A DNA stretch of 64,000 bases from Duganella sp. sic0402 (GTDB lineage: Bacteria; Pseudomonadota; Gammaproteobacteria; Burkholderiales; Burkholderiaceae_D). Below, one piece after another: positions 35,134 to 43,896 of this stretch (within the stretch, counting starts at the first letter, position 1; every line of letters starts with the position of its first letter). A program made the translations under genes and the position numbers. The stretch spans positions 25,828-89,827 of the forward strand of contig NZ_JAHUWK010000016.1 in NCBI RefSeq assembly GCF_019219065.1. Direction: 5' to 3'. The notes beneath the pieces were generated by a model. It made no database searches, was not told the DNA's origin, and saw only the letters and a list, made by a program, of their open reading frames with translations.

Positions 35134-35160
35134 GCGCCGCGTTTAGTCTCTTCAAGTAAG

Positions 35161-35196
35161 AAGGGCCGGGTCTGCATGATGCAGGCCCGGCCCTTT
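35161..35196 (+). terminator. Rho-independent terminator after the outer-membrane protein gene
   Basis: AAGGGCCGGGTCTGCA (35161-35176) pairs with TGCAGGCCCGGCCCTT (35180-35195) around a 3-base loop, with one GU pair. The T run on the plus strand is short and broken (TTTGATTTT). It can also serve the convergent DUF2939 gene, whose stop is 5 bp beyond. Confidence 0.8.
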
Positions 35197-35200
35197 GATT

Positions 35201-35719
35201 TTATGGCTTGCGCACTTCGGCGGGGAGCCGGATATCGCTCAACTTCCAGTCGGCGTAGCCTTGGCGTTGCAGCACCAGTGCCAGCCGGCCCTGGTCATCG
35301 CCGGACGTCATCTGCACGATGAAGGTATTCAAGCCCTGGCGCGATGAAGTCCAGTCCGGCTTTTGCGCCGGCTCGTCCTGGCCTTCAATCCCGGCGTGTT
35401 GCTGCTGCGGCTTGAACACGCCTTTCTGCATCGCCAGCATGACCGCTTCCGGCCGCACGAAGGCGTTCACCACTTTGTCGATCACCAGCAATCCCAGCTT
35501 GCCGACCAGACTGTCGTCGGACGGCTCGGCGGCTATGGCCGCCAGTTGCTGTTTCAGGTTCTCGCGCAGGGCCGGATAATCGACATGCTTGTTGAAGGCC
35601 CCCGCGTCACCCGCGCGGGCCGCCGTCTGCAACTGGTACACCGTCAGATACGGCGAAAAAAACCAGTAGCCGGCGACCGCCAGCAGAATCAGCGCAACGT
35701 AAAGCCGGTTGCGGTTCAT
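35201..35719 (-). CDS. DUF2939 family protein
   Basis: The 172-residue protein has one N-terminal membrane helix (LYVALILLAVAGYWFF) then SPYLTVYQLQTAARAGDAGAFNKHVDYPALRENLKQQL, the DUF2939 pattern. It is presumed anchored in the inner membrane with a periplasmic domain. It lies 1 bp downstream of ettA on the same strand. No function is known. Confidence 0.87.
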   Translation of the reverse strand: MNRNRLYVALILLAVAGYWFFSPYLTVYQLQTAARAGDAGAFNKHVDYPALRENLKQQLAAIAAEPSDDSLVGKLGLLVIDKVVNAFVRPEAVMLAMQKGVFKPQQQHAGIEGQDEPAQKPDWTSSRQGLNTFIVQMTSGDDQGRLALVLQRQGYADWKLSDIRLPAEVRKP

Positions 35720-35720
35720 C

Positions 35721-37388
35721 TTAGTTGGTCAGCGGCTTGTAGCGGATACGCTTCGGCTTGGCGCCTTCTTCACCCAGGCGTTTCTTCTTGTCGGCTTCGT
35801 ACTCCTGGTAGTTACCGTCGAAGAAGGTGACTTGCGAGTTGCCTTCAAACGCCAGGATGTGGGTGGCGATACGGTCCAGGAACCAGCGATCGTGGGAGAT
35901 CACCATCACCGAGCCGGCGAATTCCAGCAGCGCGTCTTCCAGCGCGCGCAGGGTTTCCACGTCCAGGTCATTCGACGGTTCATCCAGCAGCAAAACGTTG
36001 CCGCCTTTCAGCAGGGTTTTGGCCAGGTGCAAACGGCCGCGTTCGCCACCGGACAGGTTGCCGACGATCTTCTGCTGGTCGCCGCCCTTGAAGTTGAAGC
36101 GGCCCAGGTAGGCGCGCGACGGCATTTCGAAGCGGCCCACGCTGAGCACGTCCGCGCCGCCAGATACGTCCTCAAACACCGTCTTGCTGTCGGCCAGTGC
36201 ATCGCGGCTCTGATCCACCAGCGAAATGCGCGCGGTCTTGCCGATCACCACTTCGCCGCTGTCCGGCTGGTCGATACCGGCGATCATCTTGAACAGCGTC
36301 GATTTACCGGCGCCGTTCGGGCCGATGATGCCGACGATGGCGCCTGGCGGAATCGTGAAGGACACATTGTCCAGCAGCAGGCGGTCGCCGAAGCCTTTCG
36401 ACACGTTCTTGAATTCGATCACTTCGTTGCCCAGGCGCTCGGCCACCGGGATGAAGATCTCCTGGGTCTCGTTGCGCTTCTGGTATTCGTATTCGCTCAG
36501 CTCGTTGAAGCGGGCCAGGCGGGCTTTCGACTTGGCCTGGCGCGCCTTCGGATTCTGGCGCGACCATTCCAGTTCTTTTTGCAGCGCGCGCTGGCGGGCC
36601 GACTCGGTGGCTTCTTCCTGTTTCAGGCGGTCCTGCTTCTGGTCCAGCCACGACGAGTAGTTGCCTTTCCATGGGATGCCATGGCCGCGGTCCAGTTCCA
36701 GTATCCATTCGGCGGCGTTGTCCAGGAAGTAGCGATCGTGGGTAATGCCGACCACGGTGCCTGGGAAGCGCAGCAGGAATTGTTCGAGCCATTCGACGGA
36801 CTCGGCGTCCAGGTGGTTGGTTGGTTCGTCAAGCAGCAGCATGTCCGGCTTGGACAGCAGCAGCTTGCACAGCGCCACGCGGCGTTTTTCACCGCCGGAC
36901 AGCACGCCGATCTTGGCATCCCATGGCGGCAGGCGCAGCGCGTCGGCGGCCATTTCCAGTTGCAGATTCAGATTGCCGCCATCGGACGACGAAATGATCG
37001 CTTCCAGACGCGCCTGTTCGGCGGCCAGCGCGTCGAAGTCGGCGTCTTCTTCGGCGTAGGCGGCGTACACGGCGTCCAGCTTGGCTTGCGCCTCAAATGC
37101 TTCGCCGAGGCCGGATTCGACTTCCTGGCGCACGGTTTTTTCCGGGTCCAGCTGCGGTTCCTGCGGCAGGTAGCCGATGTTCAGACCCGGCATCGGGCGC
37201 GCTTCGCCCTGGATGTCGGTATCGATGCCGGCCATAATTTTCAGCAAGGTCGACTTACCGGAGCCGTTCAGGCCCAGCACGCCGATCTTCGCGCCTGGGA
37301 AGAAGGACAGCGAAATATCTTTCAGGATCTGGCGCTTGGGCGGGACGATTTTGCCCACGCGGTTCATGGTATAGACGTAATTTGCCAT
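35721..37388 (-). CDS. ettA: Energy-dependent translational throttle protein EttA (ABC-F)
   Basis: This 555-residue ABC-F protein has two ATPase domains with Walker A GLNGSGKSTLLKIMAG and GPNGAGKSTLFKMIAG, signatures LSGGEKRRVALCKLLLS and LSGGERGRLHLAKTLLKGG, and the linker with the arm typical of EttA (KPDMLLLDEPTNHLDAESVEW then WILELDRGHGIPWKGNYSSWLDQK). It binds the ribosomal E site and gates translation by ATP/ADP ratio. The start is at 37388. Most likely a housekeeping gene. Confidence 0.94.
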   Translation of the reverse strand: MANYVYTMNRVGKIVPPKRQILKDISLSFFPGAKIGVLGLNGSGKSTLLKIMAGIDTDIQGEARPMPGLNIGYLPQEPQLDPEKTVRQEVESGLGEAFEAQAKLDAVYAAYAEEDADFDALAAEQARLEAIISSSDGGNLNLQLEMAADALRLPPWDAKIGVLSGGEKRRVALCKLLLSKPDMLLLDEPTNHLDAESVEWLEQFLLRFPGTVVGITHDRYFLDNAAEWILELDRGHGIPWKGNYSSWLDQKQDRLKQEEATESARQRALQKELEWSRQNPKARQAKSKARLARFNELSEYEYQKRNETQEIFIPVAERLGNEVIEFKNVSKGFGDRLLLDNVSFTIPPGAIVGIIGPNGAGKSTLFKMIAGIDQPDSGEVVIGKTARISLVDQSRDALADSKTVFEDVSGGADVLSVGRFEMPSRAYLGRFNFKGGDQQKIVGNLSGGERGRLHLAKTLLKGGNVLLLDEPSNDLDVETLRALEDALLEFAGSVMVISHDRWFLDRIATHILAFEGNSQVTFFDGNYQEYEADKKKRLGEEGAKPKRIRYKPLTN

Positions 37389-37461
37389 TGAGAATCTCGG
37401 TCAAAGTTGGTAGAAATGCAGTGAAGGACGACAGGATACGATAAATCCGTTCATCTTCCCA

Positions 37462-38337
37462 CTATTTAGCGCGGCGGGCGGCCCACAAGCCTTCGGCCAC
37501 ATACAGCGCCAGCGCGGTCCAGATAATCAGGAAGCCGGTCAGGCGCTCCGGCGGGAAGGCTTCGTGGAAAAACCATACGCCCAGCATGGCTTGCATGGTC
37601 GGCGACAGGTATTGGATCAGGCCCAGCGCCGCCATCGGGATTTTGCGTGCGCCGGCGGCGAACAGCAGCAGCGGAATCGCGGTGATCGGGCCGGCCGCCG
37701 CCAGCAGCCAGCGGGTGCTGTCGTAGGGCGTGTTGAGAAAGGTGTTGTGGCCTTGCCAGCTCAGCCACAGGACGTAAGCCAGCGCGGCCGGGAACAAAAT
37801 CATGGTTTCCAGCGACAGCCCTTCCAGCGCCGCCAGCGCCGCAGTCTTGCGCAGCAGGCCGTAACCGCCAAAGGTGATGCCTAAAATTAAGGCAATCCAC
37901 GGCAAATGGCCGGCCTGCCAGGTCAGCCAGGCGACACCGCTGGCGGCCAGCGCGATGGCGACCCACTGGCCGCGCCGCAGCCGCTCATTCAGCACCAGCA
38001 CGCCCAGCAGCACATTCACCAGCGGATTGATGAAATAACCCAGGCTGCCGTCGATGACGTGGCCATTGTTGACCGCCCAGATGTAGACGCCCCAGTTCGC
38101 CGTCAGCAACAGCGCGCTGGCAACAAAGCTGCCCAGCACGCGCGGCTCGCGCAGCACTTTCGGCAGCCATTTCCATTGCTGGCGTACGCTCAGCACCACC
38201 ACCAGGAACAGCAGCGACCACAGCATGCGGTGCGCCAGGATTTCCTGCGGCGGGACTTCCTTGATGGCGTGGAAATACAACGGGAACAAGCCCCAGCACA
38301 GGAAGGCCAGCGTGGCGTACAAAATACCGGAGTTCAT
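37462..38337 (-). CDS. rarD: EamA family transporter RarD
   Basis: The protein (291 residues from ATG 38337) has about ten membrane helices with GILYATLAFLCWGLFPLYFHAIKEVPPQEILAHRMLWSLLF at the start, and YFINPLVNVLLGVLVLNERLRRGQW in the first half. This matches RarD of the drug/metabolite transporter superfamily. An upstream in-frame ATG at 38373 has GAGGG only 3 bp away; I prefer 38337 for fit to the family N-terminus, but the choice is open. The substrate is unknown. Confidence 0.88.
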   Translation of the reverse strand: MNSGILYATLAFLCWGLFPLYFHAIKEVPPQEILAHRMLWSLLFLVVVLSVRQQWKWLPKVLREPRVLGSFVASALLLTANWGVYIWAVNNGHVIDGSLGYFINPLVNVLLGVLVLNERLRRGQWVAIALAASGVAWLTWQAGHLPWIALILGITFGGYGLLRKTAALAALEGLSLETMILFPAALAYVLWLSWQGHNTFLNTPYDSTRWLLAAAGPITAIPLLLFAAGARKIPMAALGLIQYLSPTMQAMLGVWFFHEAFPPERLTGFLIIWTALALYVAEGLWAARRAK

Positions 38338-38544
38338 GGGAAAATCTGCTAAAAGATATGGACGGTCTGACATTATCCCTCATCCATGCGCACTCCGCTC
38401 GCCGCAGCGCTCGCGCTCCCGTCTTGGGCGGCGTACACTCTCGGATATGACCGTTTGGAACGCCTCCACAATGCCAAAATATTCTTGCCTTTTGCATATA
38501 CATCACCTATTGTGCAATGCACCAAAACAACAACAGGTGCAATC

Positions 38545-40425
38545 TTGACCGAGCAACACAAGAAAAGCAGTCTGGCGGCGCTTACCCTGGCGGCAGTCGG
38601 CATCGTCTATGGCGACATCGGCACCAGCCCTCTCTACACCCTGAAAACCATTTTCGATCCCGAACACGGGCTGGCGCTCAGCGAAGGCAATTTGCTGGGC
38701 ATCATCTCGCTGATTTTCTGGGGACTGACGATTATCGTTTCCCTTAAATACGTGACCCTGGTGCTGCGCGCGGACAATCGCGGCGAAGGCGGCATCATGG
38801 CCCTGATGGCGCTGGCGTTGAATTCGGTCAACAAAGTGGCGCATGGCTGGCATTTCCCGCTAATGCTGTTGGGCGTGTTCGGCGCCACCATGTTCTACGG
38901 CGACAGCGTGATCACCCCGGCCATTTCGGTGCTGGGCGCAATCGAGGGCCTGGAAGTCGCCGCACCGGGGCTGGAACAGTACATCGTGCCGCTGACCATC
39001 ATCGTGCTGATCGCGCTGTACACCATGCAGCGCCACGGCACCGCCGGCATTGGCCGCTTCTTCGGCCCGATCATGGTGATCTGGTTTGCCGCGCTGGCCA
39101 TCATGGGCGTCATCAATATCGTCGAGGCACCGCAAATCCTGGCCGCGCTGAGCCCGCACCACGCATTGCGCTTCATGTACGAAAACCGCATGATCGCCTT
39201 CGTCGCGCTGGGCGCGGTAGTGCTGGCGCTGACCGGCGCCGAGGCGCTGTATGCCGACATGGGCCACTTCGGCAAGAAGCCGATCCGCGCCGCCTGGTTC
39301 ATGATCGTGTTCCCGGCGCTGGCGCTGAACTACCTGGGCCAGGGCGCGCTGCTGCTGATGCATCCGGACGCGGTGTACAACCCCTTCTTCCACCAGCTGG
39401 GCGAATGGAGCGTGTACCCGCTGGTGGTGCTGTCGACCATGGCGGCGGTGATCGCTTCGCAAGCCACCATCTCCGGCACCTTCTCGATGACCAAGCAGGC
39501 GATTGCGCTGGGCCTGTTGCCGCGCATGCGCATCCTGCACACCTCGGCCAGCGAAATCGGCCAGATCTACATCCCGGCGGTCAACTGGCTGCAACTGGGC
39601 GTGGTGCTGCTGGCGGTGGTGGGCTTCGGCTCGTCCGACAAGCTGGCTGGCGCCTACGGCATCGCCGTCACCGCCACCATGCTGGCCACCACTGTGTTGA
39701 CCTTCTTCGTGATCCGCTACCGCTGGCATCTGCCGCTGGCGCTGTGCATCGCCGCCACCGGCCTGTTCCTGACGCTGGATGTGGCGCTGTTCTCGGCCAG
39801 CACGCTGAAGCTGTTCCACGGCGGCTGGTTCCCGCTGCTGCTGGGCGTGATCCTGTTCACCGTCATGCTGACCTGGAAGCGCGGCCGCCAGCTGGTGTTT
39901 GAAAACCTGCAAAAACACGCAATCCCGCTGGAAGAGTTCCTGTCCTCGCTGTTCGTGGCGCCGCCGACCCGCGTGTATGGCACTGCCATCTTCATGCGCG
40001 GCGAAAGCGACGGCGTGCCGCACGCGCTGCTGCACAATCTGTCGCACAACAAGGTGCTGCACGAGCGGGTGGTGTTCGTCACCGTGCACATTATCGAAGA
40101 GCCGTATGTGCCTGAGGCCGAACAGGTCAAGGTCACCGACCTTGGCCACCAGTGCTACCAGCTGAACATTTATTACGGCTTCAAGGACGAACCGGACATT
40201 CCGCGCGCGCTGCAGCAATGCGAGTGCCTGGGACTGCCGTTCGAGATGATGGAGACTTCGTTCTTCATCGCCCGCCAGACGGTGATTTCGGCGCCCGGTT
40301 CGGGCATGGCGACCTGGCGCGAGCACCTGTTTGTGGCGATGTCGCGCAATGCGCGTGGTGCGGCCGACTACTACCAGATTCCGCCCAACCGTGTGATTGA
40401 ACTTGGCACGCAAGTGGAAATTTGA
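38545..40425 (+). CDS. kup: Low-affinity potassium transporter Kup
   Basis: This 626-residue protein (from a TTG at 38545, giving MTEQHKKSSLAALTLAAVG) has about 12 membrane helices and the Kup signature GIVYGDIGTSPLYTLKTIFDPEHG. Later motifs are RADNRGEGGIMALMALAL and QATISGTFSMTKQAIALGLLPRM. Family length is about 620 residues, which supports the TTG start; a GTG farther 5' is also possible. It imports K+ with protons. The soluble C-terminal part runs from about residue 480. It is divergent from rarD. Confidence 0.92.
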   Translation: MTEQHKKSSLAALTLAAVGIVYGDIGTSPLYTLKTIFDPEHGLALSEGNLLGIISLIFWGLTIIVSLKYVTLVLRADNRGEGGIMALMALALNSVNKVAHGWHFPLMLLGVFGATMFYGDSVITPAISVLGAIEGLEVAAPGLEQYIVPLTIIVLIALYTMQRHGTAGIGRFFGPIMVIWFAALAIMGVINIVEAPQILAALSPHHALRFMYENRMIAFVALGAVVLALTGAEALYADMGHFGKKPIRAAWFMIVFPALALNYLGQGALLLMHPDAVYNPFFHQLGEWSVYPLVVLSTMAAVIASQATISGTFSMTKQAIALGLLPRMRILHTSASEIGQIYIPAVNWLQLGVVLLAVVGFGSSDKLAGAYGIAVTATMLATTVLTFFVIRYRWHLPLALCIAATGLFLTLDVALFSASTLKLFHGGWFPLLLGVILFTVMLTWKRGRQLVFENLQKHAIPLEEFLSSLFVAPPTRVYGTAIFMRGESDGVPHALLHNLSHNKVLHERVVFVTVHIIEEPYVPEAEQVKVTDLGHQCYQLNIYYGFKDEPDIPRALQQCECLGLPFEMMETSFFIARQTVISAPGSGMATWREHLFVAMSRNARGAADYYQIPPNRVIELGTQVEI

Positions 40426-40529
40426 AGACAAAAATATGTAACTGAATGTAGTGGCGGGAGCGGAAGTGGCGACGTCTGCTAAACTTCTGCGCCGGGACTA
40501 CCGAATACGAATACTCATCAAAGGTAAAT

Positions 40530-41447
40530 ATGAAAGCGATGTTGCAATTGATCGTTGCTGCGGCTTGCGCAGCAACCCTGGTCGCCTGTGGCGGCGGCGA
40601 TAAAACTCCTGCCACCGTGGTGGTAGCGCAGCCAGCGTACAAAATGACCGAAACCAAGGTCGGCACTGGTGACCTGGTGGCCGCGTCTGGCGATACGGTA
40701 ACCATCAAATATACCGGCTACCTGTACAGCGAGACTGCCACCACCAATGGCAATCGTGGCGCCAAGATCATGAGCACCTACGATAACAGCACCACCTTCA
40801 CCTACACCGTGGGTGTGGGTGCGGGTTCGTTCACCGTCGGCTCGGGCGCTGGCGCGCTGTCGAGCGTTGGCGCAGGTTGGGACCAGACGCTGGTCGGCAT
40901 GCGCGTCGGCGGCACCCGCACCGCGATCCTGCCGGACAACCTGGGCTTCGGCGCCAACAAGCGCGATGCGGTGACCGTCAACGGCATCACCTACGCCGCC
41001 ATCCCTGCCAATTCGCCGACCGTGTTCGACTTTGAAATGGTCAGCATCACCAAGGCGGTAATCATTCCTAATGAACCTGCGCCGACCACCTTGGTGACCA
41101 AGGATCTGGTGATTGGTACAGGTCCGGCCGCCGTCAACGGCCAGACTGCGACTGTACGTTACACCGGCTGGCTGTATGACGGCACGCGCGAAAATCGCAA
41201 AGGCGCCAAATTTGACGATAATCTTGCTACCACTGACGCCGTGTTACCGACGGTGATTGGTAGCACGGACACCGTCACCGGGTTTAACACCGGCATCATC
41301 GGAATGCAGGTTGGTGGCACGCGTACCGTCATAATTCCGCCAGCACTTGGCTACGGTGCAACTGCGCGTCCTGCAGGTAAGTATGGTATTGCGATTCCCG
41401 CCAATTCGACGATGGTGTTTGATATCACGCTTGTGTCGATCAAGTAA
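40530..41447 (+). CDS. Lipoprotein with two FKBP-type peptidyl-prolyl isomerase domains
   Basis: The 305-residue protein has a lipoprotein signal (LIVAAACAATLVACGGG, lipobox LVAC). Two FKBP domains follow, about residues 50-170 (VTIKYTGYL, VGMRVGGTRTAILPDNLGFGA) and about 190-305 (ATVRYTGWLYDGT, IGMQVGGTRTVIIPPALGYGA). A repeat of the same fold in one chain with a lipid anchor is unusual. It likely assists folding of outer membrane or periplasmic proteins. The gene is followed by a strong terminator. Confidence 0.88.
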   Translation: MKAMLQLIVAAACAATLVACGGGDKTPATVVVAQPAYKMTETKVGTGDLVAASGDTVTIKYTGYLYSETATTNGNRGAKIMSTYDNSTTFTYTVGVGAGSFTVGSGAGALSSVGAGWDQTLVGMRVGGTRTAILPDNLGFGANKRDAVTVNGITYAAIPANSPTVFDFEMVSITKAVIIPNEPAPTTLVTKDLVIGTGPAAVNGQTATVRYTGWLYDGTRENRKGAKFDDNLATTDAVLPTVIGSTDTVTGFNTGIIGMQVGGTRTVIIPPALGYGATARPAGKYGIAIPANSTMVFDITLVSIK

Positions 41448-41468
41448 TTGCCTCGCCACTCCTTCGAA

Positions 41469-41495
41469 ACGGCAGCCTGCGGGCTGCCGTTTTTT
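41469..41495 (+). terminator. Rho-independent terminator after the FKBP lipoprotein gene
   Basis: ACGGCAGCC (41469-41477) pairs perfectly with GGCTGCCGT (41482-41490) around TGCG, then T continues to 41495. It ends the plus-strand transcript; the permease gene stops inside it on the other strand. Confidence 0.85.
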
Positions 41496-43893
41496 ATTCC
41501 CGCAGCGCCCGCGCCGGAGCGATGCGCATCGCTGACCAGGTGTGGCGCGCGGTGGCTGCTGCTACCACCAGCAGTGCTAGAGCAAGCGCTGCGAAGGGCG
41601 CCCATTTGCCGAGCGGTGAATGTTCGGCAAATGGCGCCAGGTAGCGCCCGATTGCCAGCCAGGCCGGCGGCAATGCGATCAGCGCCGCCGTACCGGTCAG
41701 CAGCACAAACTCGCGCCCGACCAGCAGCGCAATCGCCGCGCGGCCGGCGCCATGCAGCTTGCGCAGCACGATTTCGCGCGCACGCCGCTGTACGCTGTGC
41801 GCTGCCAGCACATAGACGCCGAATATCGCCAACACCAGCACCAGCGCCGTCGCGCAGGCCAGCAGGCGTGCCAGCCGCACATCGTCTGCATAGGCTTGTG
41901 CATAGTAGCTGGACACCTGCCGTATTGCCGGAGGCTGGCCTGGAAAGTAGCGCAGCCACGTAGCAGTAATGGCCGGCTCGACCTCGCTACGCGCGCCGCT
42001 CAGCCGCACGGTGAGCAGGCCCATATCGCGCTCCTGCACGTACATCAGGGGCCGCACCGGATCGCGCAGCGTCTCCCACAGCAGTTCTGGCGCCACGCCC
42101 GCTACCCGCAGCATGCTGCCGTTGATGCGCTGCCCGACTGCCTGCTGCGGCGTCGCCCATCCCAGCGCCTTGACCGCCGCCTGGTTGAGCACCACGTTTT
42201 GCTCCTCGCCTGCTGCCGCTTGTTGCTTGTACTGTAGAGACAAACTACCGGCCAGCGGTTGCACGCCATACACCTTGAAGAAATCCGTGCCGATAAACTG
42301 CAGCGACATGGCCACGCTGCTGCCATCAACGCGCTTGACCGTATCGCTGCCGCGTGTGCCAGTGTGATCATCGCGGCCCGGTACATTGCGGCTGACGGTC
42401 ACACCCGCTACGCCAGGAAGCTGCGCCAACGCGTCGCGTACGGCGGTGGATGGCGCCTGGTCGAGCGCCAGCGGCGCATCAATCACCAGCAACGGCGACG
42501 GATCAAAGCCGGTTGGCGCGGCGGCGGCAAACTGCGTCTGCCACAGAATCGCCAGCGCCACGCTGCCCATGCCGATGGCAACGCTGAACTGCAAAGCCGT
42601 CAGCGCGCGCCGCAGCCACGCGCCGCCTGGCGTGTCGCCGCTGCGCTGCGCCAATGTGGCTTGCATGTCGACGCCGCGCGCCAGCCAGCCGGGATACACG
42701 CCAGCCAAAGCGCCAACCAGTGCGCCGAACGCCAGCCAGGCGGCCATCGCCGGCAGCGTGAACATGCCATCCAGCTGGCGCTGCAACAGCTCGGACGCCA
42801 GCGGCAGCAGCATCCACGCCAACAGCACGCCCAGCGCGGCGGCTGCAAATGACAGCAGCAGCGCCTCGCTCATGAACTGCACCAGCAGCTGCCGCGTGCT
42901 TGCGCCCATGACCCGGCGCATGGCGATCTCGCGCTGACGGCGCACCGTGCGCAGCGTCGCCAGATTGATGTAATTGACCATCGCCAGCAGCAGGATCAGC
43001 AAACCCGCCGCGCCGAGCGCCAGCACCATGCGCATGTCGCCGCGCGGACCGGCGCCCATCGTATTGGCGACGCTGCGGTCGAAATACGTATCCGCCAGCG
43101 GGCCTGCCGCCACGTCCACCATCTTGCGGCCGTTGAGCGCGATTTTCATTTCGGGCGTGGCCATGCTGGCCCAGGGCGCCTTGTCGATGCTGTCCTGTAG
43201 CGCTGTTTCCAGCCTCTGCTGGCTGGCGCTGGTCTTCACGTAAATGCGCCCTTCGATGCCCATCCAGTTGGACAGGATGCCGCGTCGCTCCTGCTCGGTC
43301 CACAGCGCCGTACCGGTGCCCAGCAGTATGCCGAACTGCATGGTGCTGTTGGATGGCCGGTCCGGCAGCAGCGCGCGCACTTGCAGTGTTTTGCCATTCA
43401 GCGCGATGTTGCGGCCCAGTGCATCGGCGGTGCTGAACAGCTGGCGTGCAGTCTGCTCGGTCAGCGCCACGCCGTCGGGCTGTGTCAGCGCTTGTTGCAG
43501 ATCGCCTTGCACGGCGCGCAGCCCCGCGATCTGCTGGAACGCCGGATCGACCACGGTGAAATCGACCATGCGGATCACGCCCTCCTGATTCACGCTCGCC
43601 TGGCCGGGACGCCAGATGCTGGCCTGTAGCGGCAAGTCGCTTTCCAGCGCCACGCTGCGCAAGGCGAACGGCGTGTACTCCATCCACTGCGGCTGGGGAA
43701 TGAAGTTCAGCCGGTGCTTGATGAGGTATATCTGTTCGCGTTGCGGCACGTCGCTGTCGTAGCTAAAGGAGTAGCGGACAAAACTCAGCAACAGGAAGCA
43801 GGCCGCAAAGCCTGCCGCAAGGCCCAATAGTTCGACAGCGGCGCTCAGCGGATTACGTAGCAGCAGGCGCCAGCCCAGACGGAAGTTGCGCAT
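41494..43893 (-). CDS. ABC transporter permease (MacB/FtsX type), second of two
   Basis: The 799-residue protein has an N-terminal helix (LLGLAAGFAACFLLLSFVRYSF), a MacB-type periplasmic domain, a group of FtsX membrane helices near residues 285-400, a second periplasmic domain, and three C-terminal helices (LACATALVLVLAIFGVYVLAAH...). REIAMRRVMGASTRQLLVQF and REIVLRKLHGAGRAAIALLV are the conserved coupling motifs that follow FtsX cytosolic loops. It works with the 46290-46976 ATPase and is paired with its paralogue upstream. Confidence 0.88.
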   Translation of the reverse strand: MRNFRLGWRLLLRNPLSAAVELLGLAAGFAACFLLLSFVRYSFSYDSDVPQREQIYLIKHRLNFIPQPQWMEYTPFALRSVALESDLPLQASIWRPGQASVNQEGVIRMVDFTVVDPAFQQIAGLRAVQGDLQQALTQPDGVALTEQTARQLFSTADALGRNIALNGKTLQVRALLPDRPSNSTMQFGILLGTGTALWTEQERRGILSNWMGIEGRIYVKTSASQQRLETALQDSIDKAPWASMATPEMKIALNGRKMVDVAAGPLADTYFDRSVANTMGAGPRGDMRMVLALGAAGLLILLLAMVNYINLATLRTVRRQREIAMRRVMGASTRQLLVQFMSEALLLSFAAAALGVLLAWMLLPLASELLQRQLDGMFTLPAMAAWLAFGALVGALAGVYPGWLARGVDMQATLAQRSGDTPGGAWLRRALTALQFSVAIGMGSVALAILWQTQFAAAAPTGFDPSPLLVIDAPLALDQAPSTAVRDALAQLPGVAGVTVSRNVPGRDDHTGTRGSDTVKRVDGSSVAMSLQFIGTDFFKVYGVQPLAGSLSLQYKQQAAAGEEQNVVLNQAAVKALGWATPQQAVGQRINGSMLRVAGVAPELLWETLRDPVRPLMYVQERDMGLLTVRLSGARSEVEPAITATWLRYFPGQPPAIRQVSSYYAQAYADDVRLARLLACATALVLVLAIFGVYVLAAHSVQRRAREIVLRKLHGAGRAAIALLVGREFVLLTGTAALIALPPAWLAIGRYLAPFAEHSPLGKWAPFAALALALLVVAAATARHTWSAMRIAPARALRE

Positions 43894-43896
43894 CGT

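Noticed and set aside
38374..38544. K+ or c-di-AMP riboswitch upstream of kup
   Set aside because: The 171-bp leader shows no conserved ydaO-type or other known riboswitch core.
38860..40431. Antisense frame of 523 codons opposite kup
   Set aside because: His/Arg/Gln-rich shadow of kup; no motif and no ribosome binding site.
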